The notes below the pieces were generated by a model. The model was not told the DNA's origin, searched no databases, and worked only from the letters and a program-made list of their open reading frames with translations. A stretch of 11,289 nt of DNA from JBBPZA01 sp038199375 (GTDB taxonomy: Bacteria; Actinomycetota; Thermoleophilia; Solirubrobacterales; Solirubrobacteraceae): contig JBBPZA010000035.1 in assembly GCA_038199375.1 (NCBI GenBank), positions 1 through 11,289 on the forward strand, read 5' to 3'. Position numbers and translations under genes: made by a program. This document shows positions 1-6,095 of the stretch, one piece after another. The first letter of the stretch is position 1. Each line of letters opens with the position of its first letter.

Positions 1-162
1 AGGCGCTTCGTGCTCGTCCCGCTGCTCGAGCTCGACCCCGAGCTGCGCACGCCCGACGGCGCACCGCTCGCCAACGCACTCGCCGCGCTGGGCGAGGGTC
101 AGCGGGTCGTGTACGCGGGGCCGCCGCTGGGCGTGGCGCGCCGGCGCGACGAAGGGGGCTAG
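1..162 (+). CDS. folK: 2-amino-4-hydroxy-6-hydroxymethyldihydropteridine pyrophosphokinase, C-terminal end (partial)
   Basis: Only the last 53 codons are inside the window; the gene enters from the left edge in frame 1 and stops at TAG 160-162. The visible residues begin RRFVLVPLLELDPEL, followed by a P-D-G turn and an LxxALAALGEGQ helix. This resembles the C-terminal end of HPPK (FolK), in which an 'R.FVL.PL.ei.P' strand precedes the last helix. In the family, FolK transfers pyrophosphate from ATP to 6-hydroxymethyl-dihydropterin in folate synthesis in the cytoplasm. The ATP and pterin binding residues lie outside the window, so the call rests on this short tail. Its stop codon overlaps the stop of the convergent gene in a shared CTAG. 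Confidence 0.72.
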   Translation, partial: RRFVLVPLLELDPELRTPDGAPLANALAALGEGQRVVYAGPPLGVARRRDEGG

Positions 163-893
163 CGGGCCGGGATCCAGTCGGCGGGGAGCGTGCCGGCCGG
201 CACCTCTCCGGGCCAGTCCGGGAAGTGGCGGCGGGCGAGCTCGGCCGCGGGGCGGCCCTCGATCAGCGGGCGGAGGTCGGCGAGGGTGAGCAGGAGGCGG
301 ACGGTGGAGCCGATCTGGAGGTCGGCGGCGTTGGGCTGCGGGCCGCCGAGGCTTCCCGCGCCGATCCCTCCGTCGACTAGGTCGAGGTGGCCGGGAAGGG
401 CGAGCAGGTCGGCGCGCACCGCGTCGTCGGTCGCGTCGTGGAGCGAGATCTCCACGCGGGAGATGAGCGGGGCGCTGAGGCGGATCAGGGGATCGGGCAG
501 GGGGAGGCGCGAGCCCACGGAGTAGCTCGGCGCGGCCGCGGGGTCGCGGGCGAGCGCAATCCAGATCAGCCGGCGAGCGACGCCCTGGAAGACCTCGTCG
601 CCCCACCGGTCGGCCTCCTCGACCCGCGTCCGCAGCTCGGAGTCGGAGGGATAGAGCGCCGGCTCGGGCGCGAGGGCGTCGAGGCGGTGCATGATCGCGC
701 GCGATCCCGAGATGCGCTCGCCGTCGAGCTGGAGGCCCGGGACCGTCGAGGCTCCGAACAGCAGCCGTTGCAGGGGCACCTGCATCGGCGGGGGCCACTC
801 GGTGACGTCGTAGGAGATGCCCTTGAGCTCGAGCGCACGCTCGACCGCTGCGCAGGGATGCGAGCCATGCACGACGTATAGCCTTGGCGTCAC
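159..893 (-). CDS. Glutathione S-transferase-like protein with thioredoxin-fold N-terminus
   Basis: A 244-residue protein from GTG 893. The N-terminus (RLYVVHGSHPC, then AAVERALELKGISYDV) is a typical GST thioredoxin-fold start: a strand, a loop with a Cys at the active-site position, then a helix. Around residues 45-75 'STVPGLQLDGERISGSRAIMHRL' matches the cis-Pro 'VP.L..dg..i.eS..I..yL' glutathione-site motif. The remainder is a helical C-terminal domain. The substrate cannot be told, and some actinobacteria use thiols other than glutathione. An ATG at 905 (248 aa) is possible, but GTG 893 is favoured because TATGCT on the minus strand (906-901) begins 13 nt upstream, which fits a leaderless mRNA. 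The same frame stays open far upstream, but only as antisense of coaX. Its stop overlaps that of folK. Its promoter overlaps that of divergent coaX. Confidence 0.8.
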   Translation of the reverse strand: MTPRLYVVHGSHPCAAVERALELKGISYDVTEWPPPMQVPLQRLLFGASTVPGLQLDGERISGSRAIMHRLDALAPEPALYPSDSELRTRVEEADRWGDEVFQGVARRLIWIALARDPAAAPSYSVGSRLPLPDPLIRLSAPLISRVEISLHDATDDAVRADLLALPGHLDLVDGGIGAGSLGGPQPNAADLQIGSTVRLLLTLADLRPLIEGRPAAELARRHFPDWPGEVPAGTLPADWIPAR

Positions 894-900
894 GACGTGA

Positions 901-908
901 AGCATAAT
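901..908. promoter_or_regulatory. Overlapping divergent -10 elements for the GST-like gene and coaX
   Basis: AGCATAAT contains CATAAT on the plus strand (903-908) and TATGCT on the minus strand (906-901). They share four bases. CATAAT begins 12 nt before GTG 915 of coaX and TATGCT begins 13 nt before GTG 893 of the GST-like gene, so both starts would fall at about +1. Neither gene has a recognisable Shine-Dalgarno sequence and no clear -35 is visible. Bacterial bidirectional promoters with overlapping symmetric -10 boxes are a known class; assigning one here is inference. Confidence 0.5.
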
Positions 909-914
909 CGCGAC

Positions 915-1679
915 GTGCTGCTTGCGGTAGACGCCGGGAACACCCGGACGCAATTCGGGGCGTTTCGCGGCGAGGAGCTCGTCGAGCACTGGCGCTTTGC
1001 CACCGTGCGCCAGTCGACGGCCGACGAGCTCGGCGCAGCCCTCGCCAACCTGCTCGCCCTTCGCGGCGTGGGACTCGGGGAGCTCGAGGCGACCGTCGTG
1101 TCCTCGACCGTCCCCGCGCTGGAGGCGGAGTGGCGCGACATGGTCCGCCGCTACCTCGACCACGAGGCGCTCATCGTCGGGTCCGGCGTCAAGACCGGCA
1201 TGCCGATCCGCATCGACAACCCCCGCGAGCTGGGCGCCGACCGGCTCGTCAACGCTGTCGCCGCGCACGCCGCGCTGGGCGGCCCCTGCGTCGCCGTCGA
1301 CTTCGGCACCGCCACCACCGCCGACGTGGTCTCCGCTCGCGGCGAGTATCTCGGCGGCGTCATCGCGCCGGGGGTGGAGATCTCACTCGAGGCGCTCACC
1401 GAGCGCGCGGCGAAGCTCGTCAAGGTCGACCTCTCGCCGCCGCGCTCGCTGATCGGCAAGTCGTCGGTCGACGCCGTGCGCTCCGGAGTCATCTACGGCT
1501 TCGCCGGGGCCGTCGACCGCATCGTCGGCGGCATCCGCGCAGAGCTCGGCCCCGAGACCGAGGCGATCGCCACCGGAGGCCTCGCCCGTGTGATCGTCCC
1601 CTTCACCGAGACAATCGACCGCGTGGACGACCTCCTCACCCTCAAGGGCCTGCGGATCGTCCACGAGCGAAACCGCTAG
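915..1679 (+). CDS. coaX: Type III pantothenate kinase
   Basis: CoaX phosphorylates pantothenate with ATP, the first step of coenzyme A synthesis; it belongs to the ASKHA fold and typically needs a monovalent cation. From GTG 915 the protein has 254 residues, the usual length. Visible signatures are the phosphate-binding 'LLAVDAGNTRTQFGAF' start (Asp6), 'NPRELGADRLVNAVAA' at 102-117 with the catalytic-base Asp of GADR (Asp109), 'AVDFGTATTADVV' at 127-139, 'GGVIAPG' at 147-153 and a C-terminal 'IATGGLA' at 218-224. GTG 897 would add six residues (MKHNRD). GTG 915 is preferred because it gives the canonical family start and has a -10-like CATAAT 12 nt upstream. The gene is divergent from the GST-like gene, and dus follows after 65 nt with its own -10. 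Confidence 0.93.
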   Translation: MLLAVDAGNTRTQFGAFRGEELVEHWRFATVRQSTADELGAALANLLALRGVGLGELEATVVSSTVPALEAEWRDMVRRYLDHEALIVGSGVKTGMPIRIDNPRELGADRLVNAVAAHAALGGPCVAVDFGTATTADVVSARGEYLGGVIAPGVEISLEALTERAAKLVKVDLSPPRSLIGKSSVDAVRSGVIYGFAGAVDRIVGGIRAELGPETEAIATGGLARVIVPFTETIDRVDDLLTLKGLRIVHERNR

Positions 1680-1732
1680 GCCGGCGCTGCACCCGTCTCG
1701 CCCGCCTCGCCCGCTCCAGCCCCGCCGCGGCC

Positions 1733-1738
1733 TACCAT
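1733..1738 (+). promoter_or_regulatory. -10 element of the dus gene (leaderless start)
   Basis: TACCAT begins 12 nt before ATG 1745, which would put transcription start at the A of the start codon. No Shine-Dalgarno sequence precedes the ATG (the bases between are CTCCTC), and no convincing -35 is seen. Confidence 0.5.
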
Positions 1739-1744
1739 CTCCTC

Positions 1745-2734
1745 ATGCGCGCCCTGACCGATCCGTGGACCCTCGGGGGGGTGCGCGTTCCCAATCGGGT
1801 GCTGCTCGCCCCCCTTGCGGGCATCGGCAGCTGGTTCGTGCGCCTCCAGGCCATGCGCTACGGCGCCGGGATGGCGGTCTCCGAGATGGTCTCGAGCCAC
1901 GCCGTCCACCACCGCAACGAGCGCACGTGCACGCAGATGCTGCGCATCCACCCCGACGAGCGCGCGCTCGGCCCGACGTCGATCCAGCTGTTCGGCGCCG
2001 ATCCCGAGGTCATGCGCTCCGCGGCGGCTCGCGTGGCCGAGGCGGGCGCCGACCTCATCGACCTCAACATGGGCTGCCCGGTGCCAAAGGTCTGCAAGAC
2101 CGGCGCGGGCGCGGCGCTGCTGGCCGACCCCGATCGGGCGGTCGCCGTCGCTCGCGCCGCCGGCGAGGGGAGCGGCCTGCCGGTCACCGTCAAGCTGCGC
2201 CCGGGCCGCGCGCCCGGCGACCGCGACGGGGTCGCCCTGGCCTTCCGCCTCGTCGAAGAGGCCGGGGTCGCCGGGCTGACGTTCCATCCCCGCCACGCCG
2301 CCCAGCACCACAAGGGCGGCCCCGACTACGAGCTCGCCGCCGAGCTGATCGCCGCCCTGCCGATTCCGGTGGTCCTCTCCGGAGGCCTGCGCGACGCAGC
2401 ACGCACGCGCGCCGCCTTCGAGCAGACGGGCGCCGCCGCGGTGATGCTCGCCCGCGGCTCGCTGGGAAACCCGTGGCTGTTCTCCGAGCTCCTCGGGCGT
2501 GGCGGCGCGCCGCCGACCGACGACGAAGTGCTCGACGAGCTGCGGTGGGTGATGGAGCGGGCGGTCGAGCACTTCGGCGCCGCGCGGGCGACGCGCAACC
2601 TGCGGAAGTTCTACCCGTGGTACCTCGAACGCCTCGGCGCTCCCCGGTCGCTGGCCGACGCCCTCCAGCGCGCGGAGACGCTCGACAAGGCGTGGCCGCT
2701 GCTCGAGCAGCTGCGTCTTCCGGCCGCTGCCTGA
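1745..2734 (+). CDS. dus: tRNA-dihydrouridine synthase (DusB-like)
   Basis: An FMN enzyme that reduces uridine to dihydrouridine in the D-loop of tRNA using NADPH. The protein has 329 residues, the normal length. The TIM-barrel start 'VRVPNRVLLAPLAGI' (13-27) carries the FMN-binding PLAG. 'DLNMGCPVPKV' (106-116) has the catalytic Cys111, here followed by an unusual second Cys117 in KVCKTGAG. 'VTVKLRPG' (147-154) has the FMN-contacting Lys150, 'LTFHPRHAAQ' (178-187) carries His181 and Arg183, and 'LARGSLGNPWLF' (235-246) is the phosphate-binding end of the barrel. A helical RNA-binding domain follows, with 'RNLRKFYPWYL'. ATG 1745 is chosen because homology begins there and TACCAT lies 12 nt upstream. 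The frame is open further left only as an overlap with coaX in another frame. The DusB subtype is inferred. Confidence 0.93.
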   Translation: MRALTDPWTLGGVRVPNRVLLAPLAGIGSWFVRLQAMRYGAGMAVSEMVSSHAVHHRNERTCTQMLRIHPDERALGPTSIQLFGADPEVMRSAAARVAEAGADLIDLNMGCPVPKVCKTGAGAALLADPDRAVAVARAAGEGSGLPVTVKLRPGRAPGDRDGVALAFRLVEEAGVAGLTFHPRHAAQHHKGGPDYELAAELIAALPIPVVLSGGLRDAARTRAAFEQTGAAAVMLARGSLGNPWLFSELLGRGGAPPTDDEVLDELRWVMERAVEHFGAARATRNLRKFYPWYLERLGAPRSLADALQRAETLDKAWPLLEQLRLPAAA

Positions 2735-2772
2735 GCGCCTCGCCAGCCGCTCAGGAGCGCCCGCCGACCCCC

Positions 2773-2801
2773 TTGGGAGGCGCTTCGCACGCCGCTACAC
2801 T
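2773..2801 (+). promoter_or_regulatory. Sigma-A-type promoter of greA
   Basis: TTGGGA at 2773-2778 and TACACT at 2796-2801 are separated by exactly 17 bp, the best housekeeping-type promoter in the window. Transcription would start near 2808, leaving a leader of about 88 nt before ATG 2896. The promoter lies 39 nt past the dus stop. Confidence 0.65.
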
Positions 2802-2833
2802 ACTCAGCCGCTGACAGCCCCCCGCCGGACCAT

Positions 2834-2858
2834 CCCGCCCCCCAGGCGGGTTCTTTGT
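2834..2858 (+). terminator. Intrinsic-terminator-like hairpin in the greA leader
   Basis: CCCGCC (2834-2839) and GGCGGG (2845-2850) form a perfect 6-bp GC stem with a 5-nt loop, followed at once by TTCTTTGT. It lies downstream of the greA promoter and upstream of its start codon, so it could attenuate greA. It could instead, or also, end dus transcripts. CATCCCG (2831-2837) can alternatively pair with CGGGATG (2859-2865), which would disrupt the stem. Confidence 0.6.
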
Positions 2859-2895
2859 CGGGATGCCCACACCTCCAACCCCCCGGGGTTCGCTC

Positions 2896-3375
2896 ATGCC
2901 GCGAGACGTCCTCCTCACTCCAGAAGGCCTCGACAAGCTCAAGCACGAGCTCGAGTACCTGTCCGGCGACAAGCGCCGAGAGGTCGCCGGGCGCATCAAG
3001 GAGGCGCGCGAGTTCGGCGACATCTCCGAGAACTCCGAGTACGACGACGCCAAGAACGAGCAGGCCATGCTCGAGGCGAAGATCGCCCAGCTCGAGGAGA
3101 GGCTTCGCGCCGCGACGGTGATCGACAAGTCCGAGCTGGGGACCGACGAGGTCCAAGTCGGATCGATCGTCCACGTCAAGGACGAGAAGACGGGCAAGTC
3201 GACCAAGTTCACCATCGTCGGCTCGGCCGAGGCCAGGCCCGCCGAGAACAGGCTCTCCAACGAGTCCCCGGTCGGCAAGGCTCTGATCGGGCACCGGCGC
3301 GGCGAGACCGTGTCGGTCCAGGTCCCCCGCGGTCCCGCCCGCAAGCTCAAGATCACCAAGATCGACGTGAAGTAG
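2896..3375 (+). CDS. greA: Transcription elongation factor GreA
   Basis: GreA enters the secondary channel of stalled RNA polymerase and stimulates cleavage of the backtracked RNA 3' end. The 159-residue protein has the standard layout: an N-terminal coiled-coil finger (about 8-75) and a C-terminal FKBP-like domain (about 80-159). The finger tip 'EFGDISENSEYDDAK' carries Asp42 and Glu45, which match the catalytic acidic pair of the family. The C-terminal signature 'SNESPVGKALIGHRRGETV' (121-139) is intact. ATG 2896 gives the canonical 'M..D.LLTPEGLDKLK' start; an ATG at 2863 would add 11 Pro-rich residues and is less likely. Only a weak GGGG (2885-2888) could act as a ribosome site. A promoter with a long leader that can form a terminator suggests regulation by attenuation. 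A 10-bp hairpin follows the stop. Confidence 0.96.
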   Translation: MPRDVLLTPEGLDKLKHELEYLSGDKRREVAGRIKEAREFGDISENSEYDDAKNEQAMLEAKIAQLEERLRAATVIDKSELGTDEVQVGSIVHVKDEKTGKSTKFTIVGSAEARPAENRLSNESPVGKALIGHRRGETVSVQVPRGPARKLKITKIDVK

Positions 3376-3379
3376 CCGC

Positions 3380-3403
3380 GGTCGGTCGCTTCAGCGGCCG
3401 ACC
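3380..3403 (+). terminator. Stem-loop after greA, possible terminator
   Basis: Five bases past the greA stop, 3380-3389 pairs with 3394-3403 around a TTCA loop: nine Watson-Crick pairs and one G-U. No T-tract follows, so it may act as a 3' stabiliser or weak terminator rather than a classic intrinsic terminator. Confidence 0.5.
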
Positions 3404-3461
3404 CACGCTGGAGATCGACGTTGAACCGGCCGCGGCTCCCCGTTTCTGCGGCCGGTCCCGC

Positions 3462-3467
3462 TAGCGT
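3462..3467 (+). promoter_or_regulatory. -10 element of lysS (leaderless start)
   Basis: TAGCGT begins 13 nt before GTG 3475, so transcription would start at about the first base of the start codon. No Shine-Dalgarno sequence is present between them. Confidence 0.45.
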
Positions 3468-3474
3468 GCCCGCG

Positions 3475-5040
3475 GTGACTGAGCCCGGCGACCAGACCTC
3501 CGACCTTCTGGCGGCGCGGCGAGCCAAGCTCGAGCGGCTTCGCGGCGAAGGCGTCGATCCGTTCCCGCACGCCTTCGCGGGGGTCACGCCGGTCGCCTCG
3601 GTGCGCGAGCGCTTCTCGGAGCTCGCCGACGGGGAGGACACCGAGGACCGCGTCCGGATCGCGGGCCGCCTCGCGGCGCGCCGTGGGCAGGGGAAGATGG
3701 CCTTCCTGGACCTCGTCGACCGCTCGGGTCGGCTTCAGCTCCAGGCCAAGGCGGATGTGCTCGAGCCGGTGGCCTTCGAGCGCCTCCTGTCCCTCGACCT
3801 CGGTGATCTGATCGGCGTTGACGGCGCGGTGTTCCGGTCGCGGCGCGGCGAGCTCTCCGTTCGCGTCGAGGGCTTCACGGTCCTCGCCAAGTCGCTGCGG
3901 CCGCCGCCAGAGAAGCACCACGGCCTCCAGGACGTCGAGACGCGCCACCGCCGGCGCGAGCTCGACCTCATGGCCAACGAGGAGACCCGCGAGCGCTTCG
4001 TCACGCGTGCGCGCGTCGTCGCCGCTGTGCGCCGCCACCTCGACGAGGAGGGCTTCCTCGAGGTCGAGACTCCCGTGCTCCAGCCGGTCTACGGCGGGGC
4101 GCTCGCCCGACCCTTCACGACCCACCACAACGCGCTCGACCGCACGCTCTACCTGAGGATCGCCACCGAGCTCTACCTCAAGCGGCTGATCGTGGGGGGC
4201 CTGGAGCGCGTCTACGAGCTCGGCAAGGACTTCCGCAACGAGGGGCTCTCGCCCAAGCACAACCCCGAGTTCACGATGCTCGAGCTCTACGAGGCCTACG
4301 CCGACTACGAGGACGTGGCACGGCGGCTCGAGGCGGTCGTGGCCGCCGCGGCGGCTGCCGTCGGCACGCCGGGCGGCGGGGAGGGCTCCGGCAGCGGGCG
4401 CTCCGGCGGGGAGGGGCCCGCCGGGCAGACCCTTGGCGGCGAGGGCTACGCCCCGACGCCCGACTTCTCGACGCCCTGGCGCCGGGTGACCCTGCGTGAC
4501 GCAATTCTCGAGCGCACGGGACTCGACGTTCTCGCCCTGCGCGACCGCGACGCGCTTCTTGCGGGGATCGACGGGCACGGCCTCGACCTCCCCCGCGATC
4601 GCACGTGGGCTCAGCTCGTCGACGACCTGCTCTCAAAGTACGTGGAGCCGACGTTGATCGAGCCCACCTTCGTCACCGACTACCCCGTCGAGCTCTCGCC
4701 CTTCGCCAAGGCGCATCGCTCAGAGCCCGGGCTGGTCGAGCGCTGGGAGGCCTTCTGCCAGGGCATCGAGATCGCCAACGCGTTCTCAGAGCTCAACGAT
4801 CCCGACGAGCAGCGGGCGCGCTTCGACGCCCAGGCGGCCGCTCGCCGGGCGGGCGACGAGGAGGCCCAACCCTACGACGAGCTCTTCGTGCAGGCGCTCG
4901 AGCACGGCATGCCTCCGACAGGCGGCGTCGGCCTGGGCATCGATCGCCTCGTCATGGTGCTCACGGGCACGCGCTCCATTCGCGAGGTGGTGCTTTTCCC
5001 GGCGATGCGCGAGTCTCGGAGCCACACGGCAGCACCGTGA
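3475..5040 (+). CDS. lysS: Lysyl-tRNA synthetase, class II
   Basis: LysS charges tRNA-Lys with lysine at the cost of ATP. From GTG 3475 it has 521 residues. The N-terminal OB-fold anticodon-binding domain is seen around 58-140 ('VRIAGRLAARRGQGKMAFLDL'). The class II catalytic core follows: motif 1 'LDEEGFLEVETPVLQP' (189-204), motif 2 'FRNEGLSPKHNPEFTMLELY' (253-272) and motif 3 'GVGLGIDRLVMVLTG' (484-498), ending with LFPAMR. TTG 3421 would add 18 unconserved residues. GTG 3475 fits the -10 hexamer 13 nt upstream. Odd feature: residues about 296-325 are a Gly/Ser/Glu-rich low-complexity insert (GGGEGSGSGRSGGEG) between motif 2 and the next conserved block (RRVTLRDAI). The stop codon is followed in the same frame by an IS630 transposase relic. 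Confidence 0.95.
   Translation: MTEPGDQTSDLLAARRAKLERLRGEGVDPFPHAFAGVTPVASVRERFSELADGEDTEDRVRIAGRLAARRGQGKMAFLDLVDRSGRLQLQAKADVLEPVAFERLLSLDLGDLIGVDGAVFRSRRGELSVRVEGFTVLAKSLRPPPEKHHGLQDVETRHRRRELDLMANEETRERFVTRARVVAAVRRHLDEEGFLEVETPVLQPVYGGALARPFTTHHNALDRTLYLRIATELYLKRLIVGGLERVYELGKDFRNEGLSPKHNPEFTMLELYEAYADYEDVARRLEAVVAAAAAAVGTPGGGEGSGSGRSGGEGPAGQTLGGEGYAPTPDFSTPWRRVTLRDAILERTGLDVLALRDRDALLAGIDGHGLDLPRDRTWAQLVDDLLSKYVEPTLIEPTFVTDYPVELSPFAKAHRSEPGLVERWEAFCQGIEIANAFSELNDPDEQRARFDAQAAARRAGDEEAQPYDELFVQALEHGMPPTGGVGLGIDRLVMVLTGTRSIREVVLFPAMRESRSHTAAP
4363..4449 (+). other. Gly/Ser-rich low-complexity insert encoded within lysS
   Basis: About 29 codons of GGC/GGG/GAG/AGC composition encode a Gly/Ser/Glu-rich linker (roughly residues 297-325) that LysRS proteins I recall do not have. 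The reading frame is kept on both sides and the flanking sequence is standard LysRS, so this is a tolerated surface loop expansion, not a frameshift. Confidence 0.7.
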
Positions 5041-5043
5041 CTC

Positions 5044-5208
5044 GCGGGGGCCGCCCGCGACGGCCACTTCGACACATCCGAGGACCTCGCCGAGCAGATG
5101 CTCGCCTTCGTAGAGACCCGCAACCAGACCGCGACAGAGTTCATGTGGACCTACACCGGCAAGATCCTCGCAGCATGATCGCCCCGGGACTTACAGGATG
5201 AACCACTA
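5044..5208 (+). mobile_element. IS630-family transposase remnant (C-terminus plus probable right end)
   Basis: Between lysS and the STAS gene, frame 1 reads 'AARDGHFDTSEDLAEQMLAF', then VETRNQTATEFMWTYTGKILAA and TGA at 5176-5178. The DLAEQMLAF..TRNQTA..F.WTYTGK.LAA pattern is the conserved C-terminal end of IS630-type DDE transposases. The catalytic domain and a start codon are missing, so it is a dead fragment. The following bases, read on the minus strand from 5208, begin TAGTGGTTCATCCTG, which looks like an IS630 terminus. These elements insert at TA, and TA 5207-5208 would be the right target copy. The left end is not found, so the 5' part was probably lost by deletion. The DDE motif lies outside what remains, so the family call rests on the tail alone. 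Confidence 0.7.
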
Positions 5209-5553
5209 GGGCCCCAGCCGCCCGAGGGCTTCCTCGCGTTCTGCGGCGAGGTCGACCACCTCGCCGGCCGCCAGGCCCAGCGCCTGGCGGAGATCCGGAT
5301 CCGCGCTGACGATCACCAGCCGGCGGTCTTCGTCGGCGAGCGCTTGGGCGGAGCGGACCAGGGAGTCTGCGGCGTCCGCCACGATGTGCCGGGCGGCGAC
5401 GAGATCGAGCACCACCCGCTCGGCCGTCGTTCCCGTGATCTCCCGGAACAGGATGTCGGCGTCGAGAGTGGCCGCCTCGCCGCGGACCGCGAGCACAACC
5501 GTGCGCGCGTCGACCTCCTCGAGGACGATGTCGACCCCGGTCTCGTCTGTCAT
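5206..5553 (-). CDS. STAS-domain protein (SpoIIAA/anti-sigma-factor-antagonist-like) lacking the phospho-serine
   Basis: A 115-residue protein from ATG 5553. It follows the SpoIIAA/STAS plan, and I can align it without gaps to the recalled SpoIIAA sequence: strand 'TVVLAVRGE', helix, strand 'RVVLDLVAARHIV', helix 'ADSLVRSAQALADEDRR', strand 'LVIVSADPDLRQAL', ending REEALGRL. STAS antagonists bind anti-sigma kinases and are switched by serine phosphorylation in a D-S-S-G loop. Here that loop reads V-A-D-A, so the phosphorylated Ser position is Asp and the preceding residues are Ala and Val. The ATG overlaps the TGA of the frame-corrected hydrolase gene (ATGA), suggesting translational coupling; ATG 5568 would add five residues. 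No kinase or sigma gene lies nearby. Its stop codon falls in the IS630 terminus, so a few C-terminal residues may have been lost. Confidence 0.75.
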   Translation of the reverse strand: MTDETGVDIVLEEVDARTVVLAVRGEAATLDADILFREITGTTAERVVLDLVAARHIVADAADSLVRSAQALADEDRRLVIVSADPDLRQALGLAAGEVVDLAAEREEALGRLGP

Positions 5554-6091
5554 CCGTCGAGCCGGCATTCGTCTGCGCGCACGATCTCGGCCTTCATGTT
5601 GCGCTCCATCAGCTCCAGCGCCCCCTCCCCAGCTCCGCGTCGATGTGGGCGACCGCGTCGCGGACGACGGTGACCTCGAGGTCGCGGACGTAGGCGTCCA
5701 GCGCGCTGTAGAGGACGCACTGCTCGGTGACCTGGCCGGTGAGGACCAGGTGGTCGATCTCCTGCTCTGAGAGCAGGTACTCCAGCGGCGTCTGGTAGAA
5801 GATCGAGTGGCGCGCCTTTACGACGAAGAGAACGTCGTCATAGGGCACGAGGGGCTCGACGAGCTCCGGGTGCGCGCCCTCCTTGGCGATCTCGACGAGC
5901 TCTTGGCGGGAGGAGTTCCAGTGGCCGTAGTTGTTGTTGACGTAGATGACGTCGACGCCCTCCTCCCGCGCTCGCTCGACCAGCCCGGCGATGACCGGCA
6001 CGGCGTCGGCGGCGCTCTCGGCGAGCGCGTCCGCGCCCTCGAAGCCGTAGGAGTTGAGCATGTCCACGACGATCAGCGCGCGCTTGGCCAT
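5550..6091 (-). pseudogene. Isochorismatase-family cysteine hydrolase with a C-terminal frameshift
   Basis: From ATG 6091 the frame encodes a Rossmann-like isochorismatase-fold hydrolase: 'ALIVVDMLNSY' with Asp10, 'VVKARHSIF' with Lys92 and 'LTGQVTEQCVLYSA' with the nucleophile Cys125, so the Asp-Lys-Cys triad is complete. The family includes isochorismatases, nicotinamidases and N-carbamoyl hydrolases; the substrate is not clear. The frame ends early at TGA 5609-5611 (160 aa). In the -1 frame the sequence continues 'GALELMERNMKAEIVRADEC' to TGA 5550-5552, a typical family ending. The break lies in two G runs (5621-5625 and 5627-5630 on the plus strand), where one base appears to be missing. 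The corrected protein would be about 180 aa and its stop would overlap the STAS start. GAGG just upstream is a good ribosome site, 4 nt after the DUF72 stop. The catalytic part is intact, so the shorter product may still work, or the gap may be a sequencing error. Confidence 0.85.
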
Positions 6092-6095
6092 GCCC

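Noticed and set aside
905..1268. Long N-terminal extension of the GST-like gene, antisense to coaX
   Set aside because: The frame is open only because the DNA is GC-rich; the residues are low-complexity Gly/Asp/Arg, the strand opposite carries well-conserved CoaX, and GST homology starts after 893.
2735..2783. GCGCCTC/GAGGCGC inverted pair after dus as a dus terminator
   Set aside because: The 35-nt loop and the absence of a T-tract make it a chance pairing; it also overlaps the greA -35.
2863..2895. ATG 2863 as the greA start
   Set aside because: It would add a Pro-rich 11-residue extension not seen in GreA, and it would place the start inside the proposed leader helix.
3391..4578. 395-codon minus-strand open frame opposite lysS, and similar ones opposite dus (1676-2572) and greA (2751-3641)
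   Set aside because: All lie opposite conserved genes, lack domain signatures and are the usual shadows in high-GC coding DNA.
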